A stretch of 64,000 nucleotides of DNA. Source: Lachnospiraceae bacterium (GTDB taxonomy: Bacteria > Bacillota > Clostridia > Lachnospirales > Lachnospiraceae). The notes beneath the pieces were generated by a model, which worked only from the letters and a program-made list of their open reading frames with translations, was not told the origin of the DNA and ran no database searches. The stretch is taken from contig JAFZUY010000012.1 of assembly GCA_017618075.1 (NCBI GenBank), positions 98,853 through 162,852 of the forward strand, given 5' to 3'. This document shows positions 53,649 through 62,978 of the stretch, piece after piece. Both the position numbers and the translations under genes were made by a program. How positions within the stretch are numbered: position 1 is the stretch's first letter; each line of letters begins with the position of its first letter.

Positions 53649-55132
53649 GCTTTATGACCTCCGATCTGTTCGTTTCTTTCCCTGGCAGTGGCTCCTTCAA
53701 GGAAGTTGGTGCCCTTAAGGATAGCGTTTTTGCCATATTTTCTCTTAATTTCCAAAGAAGCAAGCTGAAGGGCCTTCTCTTTTTTAAGTTCTATTTCTTC
53801 ATTTTCCTTTTTCTCATAATCTACGAATAAGGAAAGCTGTTCTTCTTTGTGAGTTTCTTCAAAATTATATTCGGTGACGACATTTTCAGCGGCTATGCTG
53901 AGTCTCCTTATACAGAGCTCATGGTCAGTGATTTCTTCATACAGACTTAAGGCAGCCTCTGTAATAAGTCTTGAAGAAGAAGTGGTATGGCTTAAATTGC
54001 GGCTTCCGTGAGCGTACTTTGCAACGAGACGGCCGTAATAATCCATGCGTACTTCACCCTCGTATTTTTCCACGCTTTCGATATCCTTAAAATTCTCATA
54101 ACCGATATTAAGAACAATCTGTTTTGTAAGAAGTCCCTTTGATACGAGATCAAGTGAGAGATTATCGGCCATTTCGCGCACGATAATAGCACCTTCTTCG
54201 TGTGTGTAAGGTCTTTTTAAAACCTGACCGGTACTGATGGAATTGCTCTCAGGTCTGTACTGTTTGATATAGTCAATAGTGCAGGGTTCCCAGCCCCATG
54301 CGTGGTCGATGATAAGTTCCGCATTTATACCGAATACCTTATAAAGCCGGTCTTCGTTGTATTCCGAATATCTGGCAAGTTCTCCGAGTGTATAAATGCC
54401 CATACTTTCAAGACGTCTTGCTGTTCCGGGACCGAATCTCCAGAAATCGGTAATGGGCTTGTGATCCCAGAGTATTTCCCTGAATTTTCTCTCATCCAGT
54501 TCTGCGATTCTTACACCGTCTTTATCCGCAGGAATATGCTTTGCAACGATATCCATGGCAATTTTGCTTAGGAAGAGATTGGTGCCGATGCCGACAGTCG
54601 CTGTAATATGTGTTTCCCTTAAAACATCGCCTATTATTTTTATAGCGAGCTCATGAGCCGTGAGATTGTATAACTTAAGATAATTCGTAACATCCATAAA
54701 AACTTCGTCGCAGGAATAAACATGGATGTCTTCGGGAGAAATATATCTTAAATAAATCCTGTAAATGTCGGTACTGTATTTCATATACAAAGACATTCTC
54801 GGGGGAGCGGCAATAAAATCTATCTTACAAGCAGGATTGGCTGCAATTTCATCCGCATCAAAAGAAGAGGAAGTGAATTTCCTTCCTTTAACATGACTTA
54901 AACGTTCGGAATTGACATATTCAAGCTTTTGCAAAACCTCGAACAGTCTGGCTCTTCCGGGAATTCCGAAAGCCTTAAGAGAGGGTGATACCGCAAGACA
55001 AATGGTCTTTTCCGTTCTTGATGTATCGGCCACAACCAGATTGGTTTTTAAAGGATCGAGCTGCCTTTCCGCACATTCAACCGAAGCATAAAAGCTCTTT
55101 AAATCTATGGCAATGTAACTTCTTTCTTCCAT
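53645..55132 (-). CDS. Y-family DNA polymerase (UmuC/UvrX-like)
   Basis: The 495-residue translesion polymerase has IAIDLKSFYASVE (catalytic aspartate), the second metal site VYSCDEVFMDVT, TVGIGTNLFLSKIAMD, and the helix-hairpin-helix FGPGTARRLESMG, then a little-finger domain and a QLSLF beta-clamp-binding motif near 440. The ATG at 55132 fits the family N-terminus. A TTG at 55150 would fall within the LexA box and is unlikely. Expression should be damage-induced. The sister YolD-like gene follows. Confidence 0.92.
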   Translation of the reverse strand: MEERSYIAIDLKSFYASVECAERQLDPLKTNLVVADTSRTEKTICLAVSPSLKAFGIPGRARLFEVLQKLEYVNSERLSHVKGRKFTSSSFDADEIAANPACKIDFIAAPPRMSLYMKYSTDIYRIYLRYISPEDIHVYSCDEVFMDVTNYLKLYNLTAHELAIKIIGDVLRETHITATVGIGTNLFLSKIAMDIVAKHIPADKDGVRIAELDERKFREILWDHKPITDFWRFGPGTARRLESMGIYTLGELARYSEYNEDRLYKVFGINAELIIDHAWGWEPCTIDYIKQYRPESNSISTGQVLKRPYTHEEGAIIVREMADNLSLDLVSKGLLTKQIVLNIGYENFKDIESVEKYEGEVRMDYYGRLVAKYAHGSRNLSHTTSSSRLITEAALSLYEEITDHELCIRRLSIAAENVVTEYNFEETHKEEQLSLFVDYEKKENEEIELKKEKALQLASLEIKRKYGKNAILKGTNFLEGATARERNEQIGGHKA

Positions 55133-55138
55133 AAGAAC

Positions 55139-55167
55139 ATTATCGAACAAATGTTTGCATATGTCAA
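55139..55167 (-). promoter_or_regulatory. SOS-controlled promoter with a LexA box
   Basis: On the minus strand, TTGACA (55167-55162), 17 bases, GATAAT (55144-55139). The spacer and its edge hold CGAACAAATGTTTG (55144-55157, plus-strand reading), one base from the Gram-positive LexA box CGAACRNRYGTTYC. Transcription would start at about 55132, the A of the ATG. Confidence 0.8.
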
Positions 55168-55209
55168 GAAACGATTTTACGAAAAGTATGCGAAATTTAC
55201 ACTGAAATA

Positions 55210-55218
55210 TGGTACAAT
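55210..55218 (+). promoter_or_regulatory. Extended -10 element ahead of the membrane protein
   Basis: TGGTACAAT (TGn plus TACAAT), 47 bases before the ATG. No good -35 hexamer is seen. It is divergent from the polymerase promoter. Confidence 0.55.
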
Positions 55219-55264
55219 AAATAGCGGATGTATCAGAAAATAATCATGTTTAAGGGGAATTAAA

Positions 55265-55972
55265 ATGACTAAAAATCTAGTAAACAAATTATATGTCGCA
55301 ATTTTCATTCTTATTTTCATAATAATGACCGGAATCATGGTTGTCGGACTGATCAACCAGAATAAGGATGAAAAGGTTGAGAGAGCCCGCTATGAACAGA
55401 TGATAAAAGAAGGCTCCAAGACTGTTTTGACCGATGCGATTTTAGAAGAAGACTTCTCAAGATATGTCGAAAAGTCCAAAGAAGGTATGAGGACCTTTGT
55501 TACACTTCTTGCATGCTTCGCGGCAGTAATTATTGCATTTGTGGTAATGATGATTTTTAACGTGATTTTAAAGGGAATGGAAGAGGGCGCGTCCTCATCG
55601 CATTTTATTATTATGCTCGCCTGTTTTATAGGCGCAATGTTTATGATAGTTTCGTTCCTCATAATATCCGTTAAATTCCTTGTCCCGAGGCTTCAGTCTT
55701 TTAATCCCGAAGAAGAGAAATATTATTTTACGGAAATTGTTTTAACTAATGCTGAAAGAATAGAAAAACAGGAAACGGTCAAAGACGGGGATTCTTACAG
55801 AACCGAAACCAGAGTTTATTATTATTTTTACACCGAAAACGGTGAGCAAATAAGCACCGACAAACTTTTATATGAAAGATACATCGGGGAAGGCATTTAT
55901 TATGTGGGGAAAACCTCGAGAGGAAATATATTTTCTCTGTATCCTGACAAATATTTTGAACTGACTGAATAA
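55265..55972 (+). CDS. Three-segment membrane protein, unknown
   Basis: The 235-residue protein has a membrane segment at about 9-30, a charged extracellular or cytoplasmic loop, two more segments at about 80-104 and 115-140, then a soluble domain with a regular T-E-T-R-V-Y-Y-Y-F-Y beta pattern that ends YPDKYFELTE. I do not recognise a family. AAGGGG precedes the ATG. It is upstream of the MutS-like gene, separated by 17 bases, so it may be co-transcribed. Confidence 0.7.
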   Translation: MTKNLVNKLYVAIFILIFIIMTGIMVVGLINQNKDEKVERARYEQMIKEGSKTVLTDAILEEDFSRYVEKSKEGMRTFVTLLACFAAVIIAFVVMMIFNVILKGMEEGASSSHFIIMLACFIGAMFMIVSFLIISVKFLVPRLQSFNPEEEKYYFTEIVLTNAERIEKQETVKDGDSYRTETRVYYYFYTENGEQISTDKLLYERYIGEGIYYVGKTSRGNIFSLYPDKYFELTE

Positions 55973-55989
55973 TTGGGGGAATAAATGAT

Positions 55990-57552
55990 ATGGACATTCT
56001 TTTTTCAAAGAATTCTTCTAAAAAAACGCAAATACTTTCCAAAGAAACAATTAAAGATCTTGCCATAACCGATTTTGTGGAAGAAGCATGTGTTATAAAA
56101 GAGGATATCGCAGTTATCGAAAAGGTACTTTCAGCTATGCCTGTTGAGGCCGAAGACATGCGCTTCAGAGTAGAAATCCTAAAAGATCTCTTTGACAACA
56201 AGGAACTCTGCGACAAATTAAGCGAATCCGTTCATGCGATAAATAAGCTTAAAAACTACAGCGGAAGCTATAAGGTATCGCGTCAGACGGAGATTAATCT
56301 CTATACTCTTTTAGAAGATCTTAGAGAACTTTCAGTATATACGAAAGTCAGCGAGGAACTTTCTGCAATCTTACATGAATTTGAAGTTAAATCCGAGGGC
56401 CTTAACAGACTTCGCGATGAACTCGATGAAACAATCAATTCAAAAGAATTTGCGGAATTAAAGACTGATATCGAGCAGATGATAGAGGATTTATCAAGCG
56501 TTAAAGGCGCACTAATCGGCGTAAACTTTACTCCGGATCTTGATATTGAAGAAGTTTCTGCCATTGAATTTGTGCCTTACAAGCTGGTTTCAAAATACAC
56601 TCTGATTGAAAAACTCAATGCAATGCGTCTTATAACTCCCACGGATTCTTCAACCAGAAACGCCAGAGTTACAGATCCTTTGCTTGTTACCATAGCTCCT
56701 AAAATTCAAAAGCATTTAAAGAAGCATTATTCGGATATAAAAAAGAAACTTGAGCAGTATTCGGACTTTGATACCCGTCCGATTACGGAGATGCATGAAG
56801 GATTAATCTTTTATCTTGTAATGGCAAAATTCGGAAGATATCTTGCAGGCAAAGGTTATGATATCTGTTTCCCGGATATAAAAGACGATGAGAGAATGAC
56901 CGTAAAAGGTCTGTATAATATAAGACTTGCCATAGAAGGCACCAAGGATATCGTAAAGAACGATTTTTCTTTTAGCAAGGATGAGAGAATCTTTATTCTT
57001 ACAGGTCCTAACCGTGGCGGAAAGACCATTATTGAGCAGGCTATCGGACTTGCTTCTTTTATGGCAGCACACGGAATATTTGTAATGGCTTCATCTTTTA
57101 CGGGCCTGCCTTTTGCAAATATCCTTACACATTTTCCTATTGATGAAAATCTTACGATTAACTATGGGCGTCTTGGAGAAGAAGCTGTCCGCATAAAAGA
57201 AATCGTCAGCAATTCCGATGATAACACACTGATACTTTTTAACGAGACTTTTTCAACGACATCGGCATATGACGGAGTTTATCTGTCAAAGGATTTGATA
57301 CGTGTACTTAAAGAAAAAGGCACATATGCGATTTTTAACACGCATCTTCATGAACTGGCTTCAGATATTCCCGAAATGAACAAATGGGACGGTGAGGGCG
57401 ATATTATTAGCATCGTTATGGAAAGAAAGGATGATCAGAACACATTCCTTCTTAAAAGAGCCGAGCCCGATTCATGTTCTTACGCGCATACAATTGCCGA
57501 AAAGTACGGCATTACATATGAACAGATGACAGAGAAAAATAAAGAAGAATAG
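55990..57552 (+). CDS. MutS-like ATPase without mismatch-recognition domain
   Basis: The 520-residue protein matches the lever and ATPase parts of MutS (helical core about 80-320, ATPase about 325-520) but has no N-terminal mismatch-binding domain and no C-terminal Smr nuclease. Walker A is GPNRGGKT (340-346). The Walker B position reads LILFNETFSTTSAYDG, with N418 in place of the usual aspartate and E419 kept. The NTHLHELA segment corresponds to the H-motif. This fits the lesser-known MutS-related families. Its role, for example in recombination or in another DNA-handling process, is unknown. GGGGGA precedes the ATG. Confidence 0.85.
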   Translation: MDILFSKNSSKKTQILSKETIKDLAITDFVEEACVIKEDIAVIEKVLSAMPVEAEDMRFRVEILKDLFDNKELCDKLSESVHAINKLKNYSGSYKVSRQTEINLYTLLEDLRELSVYTKVSEELSAILHEFEVKSEGLNRLRDELDETINSKEFAELKTDIEQMIEDLSSVKGALIGVNFTPDLDIEEVSAIEFVPYKLVSKYTLIEKLNAMRLITPTDSSTRNARVTDPLLVTIAPKIQKHLKKHYSDIKKKLEQYSDFDTRPITEMHEGLIFYLVMAKFGRYLAGKGYDICFPDIKDDERMTVKGLYNIRLAIEGTKDIVKNDFSFSKDERIFILTGPNRGGKTIIEQAIGLASFMAAHGIFVMASSFTGLPFANILTHFPIDENLTINYGRLGEEAVRIKEIVSNSDDNTLILFNETFSTTSAYDGVYLSKDLIRVLKEKGTYAIFNTHLHELASDIPEMNKWDGEGDIISIVMERKDDQNTFLLKRAEPDSCSYAHTIAEKYGITYEQMTEKNKEE

Positions 57553-57556
57553 GCAT

Positions 57557-58297
57557 ATGAAAACTCATATTTCTGTAATTATTCCCGCACATAACGAAGA
57601 AAAATACATTAGACGCTGCATTCATTCGATTAAGAAAGCTGCTGAACGTTTTAAAGGCAATACTGAGATTATCGTTGTCTGCAACCGCTGCACTGACAAG
57701 ACTGCCCAAATAGCAAAAGAGAACGGAGCAAGAGTTCTTTTTAACGAGGACAGATGCATTGCAAAGGTCAGAAACGCAGGAATTGATGCTGCAAATGGTA
57801 AGATAATAGTTACAATTGATGCCGATAACAGAATGACTCCCGGCACATTAAACGAGATTTACAGACTCTTGAAGAGCGGCAGATATATAGGCGGCGGTGC
57901 ACCAATCAGGTTTGAAAGATATTCATTCCCGCTTTGGTGCAACGATATTTTATGCCGCGTTTCTTTTATGATAACAGGCCTTTACAGCGGAATCTTCTGG
58001 GCTAAGAAAGAAACCTTTGATGCAATAGGCGGATTCGTTGATAAAAAAGCTATGGAGGATGTTGCCACGGCCAAACTTTTAAAACAGTACGGTAAGAAAA
58101 ATGGCAAGAAATACACCACACTTAAAAAGAATGTGTTGATTAATTCAACAAGAAAATACGATGATCTCGGCGACTGGCTATACTTTAAACTTTTAGTAGA
58201 GAACGCGGGCACTTTTATAAAGGCTGCGTTCGGAGATAAGTCCGGAGTTGATAAATTACTTGACGAAATGTTTTATGAGTATAATGACAGACACTGA
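57557..58297 (+). CDS. Glycosyltransferase family 2 protein
   Basis: The 246-residue protein has ISVIIPAHNEEKYIRRC, the nucleotide-sugar-binding and DxD region TIDADNRMTPG, and MEDVATAKL with the acidic pair in the place of the catalytic base. It is a cytoplasmic or membrane-associated GT2 enzyme. No membrane segment is clear, except a hydrophobic stretch near 135-150. The substrate is not known. It begins four bases after the MutS-like gene. Confidence 0.85.
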   Translation: MKTHISVIIPAHNEEKYIRRCIHSIKKAAERFKGNTEIIVVCNRCTDKTAQIAKENGARVLFNEDRCIAKVRNAGIDAANGKIIVTIDADNRMTPGTLNEIYRLLKSGRYIGGGAPIRFERYSFPLWCNDILCRVSFMITGLYSGIFWAKKETFDAIGGFVDKKAMEDVATAKLLKQYGKKNGKKYTTLKKNVLINSTRKYDDLGDWLYFKLLVENAGTFIKAAFGDKSGVDKLLDEMFYEYNDRH

Positions 58298-58322
58298 TTC
58301 TGACGATAAGTAATAAGGAATA

Positions 58323-58336
58323 TATCCCGCGGGATA
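58323..58336. repeat. 14-bp perfect palindrome ahead of a lipoprotein gene
   Basis: TATCCCGCGGGATA is a perfect palindrome in the 59-base gap between the glycosyltransferase and the next gene. It is GC-rich in an AT-rich gap, has no loop and no T-tract, so it resembles an operator or protein-binding site more than a terminator. Confidence 0.6.
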
Positions 58337-58356
58337 AAAAAGGGATGGTTTTTCAG

Positions 58357-58830
58357 ATGAAAAAATGTAAAGGAATTCTTATTTGTATTATGATCGGATT
58401 ACTTTTTGCAGGCTGCGGAAAGAAAGAAATGACGGTAGGAAGTGCAGTAAAACAAGCTGATATTAACGAGTTTTATTATACCGTAGATGAATCAACCTAT
58501 CCGCCTCAGTTTTTCAGATATTATTTCCACAAAGAAAATGAACAATGGATATTCCATTTTGAAAAGAGAGAAGCAGACCACTGGCCTTTGACGGAAGCGG
58601 ATGTTACGGAATCGTGTGATGTTAATCTTACCGATGCAGAAAGAGATGAGTTCTTTTCTTATATTACCAACGGAAAGATTACAAGACGAAGCGATATGCC
58701 ATTGGATAGCAGCGGTCCTTATCTTTTTGTTTACTGGACCGGTGATAAAGACGAGTATCAGGTCTTTGATTTTGAAGATTACGGAAAGCAGAAAGACTTC
58801 GAAGCTTTCTGCCGTTCTTTGATTAAGTAG
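58357..58830 (+). CDS. Small secreted lipoprotein, unknown
   Basis: The 157-residue protein has a signal peptide with the lipobox-like FAGC-G and cysteine at about 20. The mature domain of roughly 135 residues contains a WPLTEADVTESCDVNLTDAE segment. The ATG at 58357 is chosen because it gives a typical signal start MKKCKG; an ATG at 58345 is four codons upstream. It is followed after 21 bases by the GGDEF-EAL gene. I do not recognise a family. Confidence 0.65.
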   Translation: MKKCKGILICIMIGLLFAGCGKKEMTVGSAVKQADINEFYYTVDESTYPPQFFRYYFHKENEQWIFHFEKREADHWPLTEADVTESCDVNLTDAERDEFFSYITNGKITRRSDMPLDSSGPYLFVYWTGDKDEYQVFDFEDYGKQKDFEAFCRSLIK

Positions 58831-58851
58831 CATTTATTTTAAGGAGTCAGC

Positions 58852-61083
58852 ATGAATTTTAAAGAAATAGTGAATGCATTTTATTCGCCCACTTGTGTTG
58901 TTTCCGTAAAAAAACAGGGAGAAGGATACGGAGAAATCCGTATAGTTGACGGAAACGCCAAATACATTGAAATGATAGATATGCGTATAAAGCAGGAGCC
59001 GGAAAAGGTGGTCGGCGGTAATGAAGCCGTATTTGTACCGAATTCGCTTTATACAAATTATTTCCCTCACAACAGAAGTTTCGAGGATATCTGCTTTAAA
59101 GCAGCTGTTAAGAAAACCGAAATGCATACCTATGCTCATTTAAACAATATCGATGTCTGGTTTGATATCTATGCAATGCCTCTTGAATATGAAGACGGCG
59201 ATGTATGCTACTGCACATACACAACCAAATTAAATACAAATGCGGATTCTATTTTAGATACCGTAAATGTTTCTCAGACTTCAAACGATGTTCTTAAAAC
59301 ATGTATTAATCTGCATAAAGCCGATAACCTTAAGGATGCAATGAAAAACGTCATTTCCGAAATACGTCAGATTTGTGATGCAGAAGGCTGTACACTGCTT
59401 TTGATGAATTACGACGAGGAAAGATATTCCATCATGGCAACGGACTATGTTCCCGGCAGTACCATCAGAAAAGTTTCCACATTTACAGACTTTTATGATA
59501 TTGCAAACTCCTGGGAAAAAATGATCGGAGATGAGGGCGACTGCATTATCATAAAAGATGCAGACGACATGGAATATGTTAAGAATGTTAATAATCCATG
59601 GTATTTAACACTTGTTGAAGCAGGAGTTAAAAGTGTGGTACTTTTCCCGCTTCGTCAGGGCAACGAACTGCTCGGATTTATGTGGGCGGTAAACTTTGAT
59701 ACCGACAAGACAAAACGTATCAAGGAGACGCTTGAACTTGCAACATTCTTTATTGCTTCGCATATTGCAAGATATAAGGTCTTAAAGAAACTTAACCACA
59801 TGAGTTATACGGATGCATTAACGGGACTTCCGAACCGTTTTGCATGTACGGATTATGTTTCGAATCTTATAAGTTTTAAAGATACTTTTGCTGTTGTTTC
59901 GGTTGACCTTAACAATTTTAAGAGTATAAACGACACACTTGGATTTGATGCGGGTAACAGCGTTCTTACAGAAATAACAAAACGCTGGAAAACTGTTACC
60001 GAAAATATCGATCCCGGTCTGAACATATACATAGCACGAATAAGCGGCGATGAATTTTATCTTGTTATAAGCGGTTATAACGGCGAAGAAGAGTTAAGAA
60101 CCATTATCGACTGCTATTCTGAAGCTCTCGGAGAGAAGATGACTCTGGAAGGATACGATCTCTTTGTAACCGGCGGTTTTGGTTATGCCGAATATCCAAA
60201 GGATGCTGATAATGCAGATACTTTGATATCACATGCAAACGCAGCCATGTATCAGATTAAAAAGGCAAACAGCAGTGAGCATGTACTTAAATTTACTTCG
60301 GATCTTTTAAAAGACGAGCAGCTTTTAGAGGTTGAAAGCACTATAAGAACAGCGCTTGAAAACGAAACGGTTTATTTCAATCTTCAGCCTCAGTATGATA
60401 TGAACCATAAGCTTCGCGGCTTTGAAGTACTTGCGCGTATGAAAAACAGCGAAGGCAATAATGTAAGTCCCGGAGAATTTGTTCCCGTAGCCGAAAAGGT
60501 CGGACTTATAGATCTGGTTGACGGAATGGTATTTAAGAAAGCCGGAAAGTTCTTCGGAGAGCTCATAAAAAAGACCGATCAGAATATAACACTAAGTATC
60601 AACGCATCTGTCAGACATCTTATGAAGAGCGATTTTCTGGATGAGATTAAGAATATGATGGAAAGTTATGATATACCTGCAGAAAGGCTTGAGGTTGAAA
60701 TTACCGAGTCCATTATGATTGATTCCGATAAGGCTTTGCAGCGAATAGATGAGCTTAAGAATATGGGTCTTATGATAGCTATCGATGATTTTGGAACAGG
60801 CTATTCATCACTCAGTTATTTGAACAGATTTCCTGCAAATCTTTTAAAGATTGATAAATCCTTTATCGATGAAATGAACAAGAGTGATTCATCAAGACAA
60901 TACGTTTCGGAAATCATTTCCATAGGACATGTAATGGGATTTGAAGTTATTTCCGAAGGTGTCGAAGAAGAGGAACAGCTTGAAACATTAAAAGAAATCG
61001 GTTGTGATTATATTCAGGGATACCTCTGGGGCAAACCTTTATCAGAGGAAGATGCAAGAAAACTTGTTTTAAATGAGAACTAA
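58852..61083 (+). CDS. GAF/PAS-type sensor GGDEF-EAL protein (cyclic di-GMP turnover)
   Basis: The 743-residue protein has an N-terminal sensory part (about 1-310), including a GAF-like domain (EGCTLLLMNYDEERYSIMA onward). A GGDEF domain follows with the motif ISGDEF (I397-F402), where S replaces the first glycine, and then an EAL domain (E525-V526-L527, EITES, DDFGTGYSS, QGY). All main EAL residues appear present, so it can probably degrade cyclic di-GMP; cyclase activity is uncertain because of the S-G-D-E-F motif. No membrane segment is seen. AAGGAG precedes the ATG. A terminator follows. Confidence 0.9.
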   Translation: MNFKEIVNAFYSPTCVVSVKKQGEGYGEIRIVDGNAKYIEMIDMRIKQEPEKVVGGNEAVFVPNSLYTNYFPHNRSFEDICFKAAVKKTEMHTYAHLNNIDVWFDIYAMPLEYEDGDVCYCTYTTKLNTNADSILDTVNVSQTSNDVLKTCINLHKADNLKDAMKNVISEIRQICDAEGCTLLLMNYDEERYSIMATDYVPGSTIRKVSTFTDFYDIANSWEKMIGDEGDCIIIKDADDMEYVKNVNNPWYLTLVEAGVKSVVLFPLRQGNELLGFMWAVNFDTDKTKRIKETLELATFFIASHIARYKVLKKLNHMSYTDALTGLPNRFACTDYVSNLISFKDTFAVVSVDLNNFKSINDTLGFDAGNSVLTEITKRWKTVTENIDPGLNIYIARISGDEFYLVISGYNGEEELRTIIDCYSEALGEKMTLEGYDLFVTGGFGYAEYPKDADNADTLISHANAAMYQIKKANSSEHVLKFTSDLLKDEQLLEVESTIRTALENETVYFNLQPQYDMNHKLRGFEVLARMKNSEGNNVSPGEFVPVAEKVGLIDLVDGMVFKKAGKFFGELIKKTDQNITLSINASVRHLMKSDFLDEIKNMMESYDIPAERLEVEITESIMIDSDKALQRIDELKNMGLMIAIDDFGTGYSSLSYLNRFPANLLKIDKSFIDEMNKSDSSRQYVSEIISIGHVMGFEVISEGVEEEEQLETLKEIGCDYIQGYLWGKPLSEEDARKLVLNEN

Positions 61084-61096
61084 ATAAAGTATAATT

Positions 61097-61123
61097 AAAG
61101 CCACATAAACATGTGGCTTTTTT
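61097..61123 (+). terminator. Intrinsic terminator after the GGDEF-EAL gene
   Basis: AAAGCCACAT (61097-61106), loop AAAC, ATGTGGCTTT (61111-61120), then three more Ts: a 10-bp perfect stem. Confidence 0.85.
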
Positions 61124-61148
61124 CGTGCATTTAACAGGAGGAAATGTT

Positions 61149-62156
61149 ATGAAGAAAATTAAATATTTTATGATTCTCGCCTGTCTTTTATGTGCGTTCG
61201 GATGCGGTAAGAATACGCAAAGTGTTGACTGGGTTTATATAACACCCGATAAGCCGCAGATTAAGATTGAAAAAGCCATAGATGATTCCGGAGAATATAC
61301 AATAACTGAATACGACAGATACGGTAATAAATTGAAATATGAAATGTATAATGCAAACGGCAGTTTAAGATACTCGTCAGAAAAAATATTTGATGATAAT
61401 CAAAAACTGATAAGCGAAATTGTTTTTCATGGCAATGGCACAACTTATAAGAAGAATGAATATGACAAAGACGGAAACCTCATAAAAGAATATGAGGGTG
61501 AGGACGAAAACAGTCTTCACATTGAAGCAGAATATGAATATAAAAAAGGTTTATTGGATAACCGCATATATTATAACGATGACGGCAGCATCTGGGATAT
61601 TAAGGATTACGAGTATGATGACGGTCTGCTGACTAAAGAAACCGTACACAGCGAAACAGGCTATGTATACAGAACATATGTATATGAATATGATGCAGCC
61701 GGTAATAAGACCAAAATGACCGATTCCATGTACGGGCATGATGTTATGTATTTTTACGATTCCGAAGAACGTATGATCAGGGAAGAATATTATTACGAGG
61801 GAAAACTATCCGGTGTTTATGAGAATCAATACGGAGATTACGGAATAACGGATGAGTACTCATATGATCCTGACGGAAATATCGAAAGACATACCAAAAC
61901 CTATTATGATGAAAAAGGTCAGATGTCTAAAAAAGTATCCGTAAATGAAAAAGGCAAGGAAACTGTTAATACCACGTTTGAATATGACGCTTACGGAAAT
62001 TTAACCCATTACTGGAATTCCAGAGGATATGAAACATCCGCTAAATACAACGAGTACGGTTATCCGGTCTGGAAGCACGAGGTTTGTACAGATCCTACAA
62101 GAGATGCAGGAACCTATGATATAACTACCGAATATGAATATGAATATTTTGAATAA
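61149..62156 (+). CDS. Lipoprotein with YD/RHS-like repeats
   Basis: The 335-residue protein has a signal peptide with cysteine at about 19 (FGC-G). The mature part holds eight or nine imperfect repeats of about 20-25 residues of the form YEYDxxGNxxK, such as YDRYGNKLKY, YDKDGNLIKEY and YDAYGNLTHYW. These resemble the YD repeats of RHS and wall-associated proteins, but the protein is too short to be an RHS toxin. A ribosome site AGGAGG precedes the ATG at 61149. Function unknown; binding of sugars or a surface role is possible. Confidence 0.75.
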   Translation: MKKIKYFMILACLLCAFGCGKNTQSVDWVYITPDKPQIKIEKAIDDSGEYTITEYDRYGNKLKYEMYNANGSLRYSSEKIFDDNQKLISEIVFHGNGTTYKKNEYDKDGNLIKEYEGEDENSLHIEAEYEYKKGLLDNRIYYNDDGSIWDIKDYEYDDGLLTKETVHSETGYVYRTYVYEYDAAGNKTKMTDSMYGHDVMYFYDSEERMIREEYYYEGKLSGVYENQYGDYGITDEYSYDPDGNIERHTKTYYDEKGQMSKKVSVNEKGKETVNTTFEYDAYGNLTHYWNSRGYETSAKYNEYGYPVWKHEVCTDPTRDAGTYDITTEYEYEYFE

Positions 62157-62210
62157 CAATAAAATGTTATATTATATTAGCGATAAAAATTTTGAAACGG
62201 ATGGAATAAA

Positions 62211-62978
62211 ATGTTAAACCAATTTTCAAGAACTGAATTATTATTTGGCAAGGAAGCAATGGAGCATTTGTCCGAATGCCGAGTGGCAGTATTCGGAATA
62301 GGAGGTGTCGGCGGATATGTTTGCGAAGCTCTGGCTCGAAGCGGAGTCGGCGCGTTTGATCTGATAGATGAAGACAAAGTCTGCTTAACCAATATTAACA
62401 GGCAGATTATAGCTACCAGAAAAACTGTCGGAAAATACAAGACGGATGTTATGAAAGAGCGCATTTTTGATATAAATCCCCACGCAGAAGTGAATACGTA
62501 TCAGTGTTTTTTTCTTCCAGAAAACGCTTCGGGTTTTCCGTTTGACCAATACGATTATGTTGTTGATGCCATTGATACGGTTACGGCAAAAATTGAGCTT
62601 GTAATGCAGTGCCAAAAATTGAATGTTCCGATTATCAGTGCAATGGGCGCGGGCAATAAACTTGACCCCACCATGTTTCGTGTCGCTGATATTTATAAAA
62701 CGAAAATGGACCCTCTTGCAAGAGTAATGAGATACGAACTGAAAAGAAGAGGCGTTAAAAAACTTAAGGTTGTATATTCAGAGGAGAAACCAATCAAACC
62801 TGTTGAGGATATGGCAATAAGCTGCCGAACCAACTGTATCTGTCCGCCTGATACAAAACGCCATTGCACAGACAGAAGAGATATTCCCGGCAGCACAGCC
62901 TTTGTGCCTTCGGTTGCGGGCCTGATAATTGCAGGAGAAGTAATAAAGGATTTAACAAAAGCATACGAAAGGAAATGA
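62211..62978 (+). CDS. tcdA: tRNA threonylcarbamoyladenosine dehydratase
   Basis: The 255-residue E1-like protein has GIGGVGGYVCEALARSG (nucleotide binding), DEDKVCLTNINRQ, and the cysteine-rich C-terminal CICPP and the later region common to TcdA (CsdL) proteins. It cyclises the t6A modification at tRNA position 37 to ct6A. ThiF and MoeB are related alternatives, but the residues fit TcdA better. The larE gene follows with a four-base overlap. Confidence 0.88.
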   Translation: MLNQFSRTELLFGKEAMEHLSECRVAVFGIGGVGGYVCEALARSGVGAFDLIDEDKVCLTNINRQIIATRKTVGKYKTDVMKERIFDINPHAEVNTYQCFFLPENASGFPFDQYDYVVDAIDTVTAKIELVMQCQKLNVPIISAMGAGNKLDPTMFRVADIYKTKMDPLARVMRYELKRRGVKKLKVVYSEEKPIKPVEDMAISCRTNCICPPDTKRHCTDRRDIPGSTAFVPSVAGLIIAGEVIKDLTKAYERK

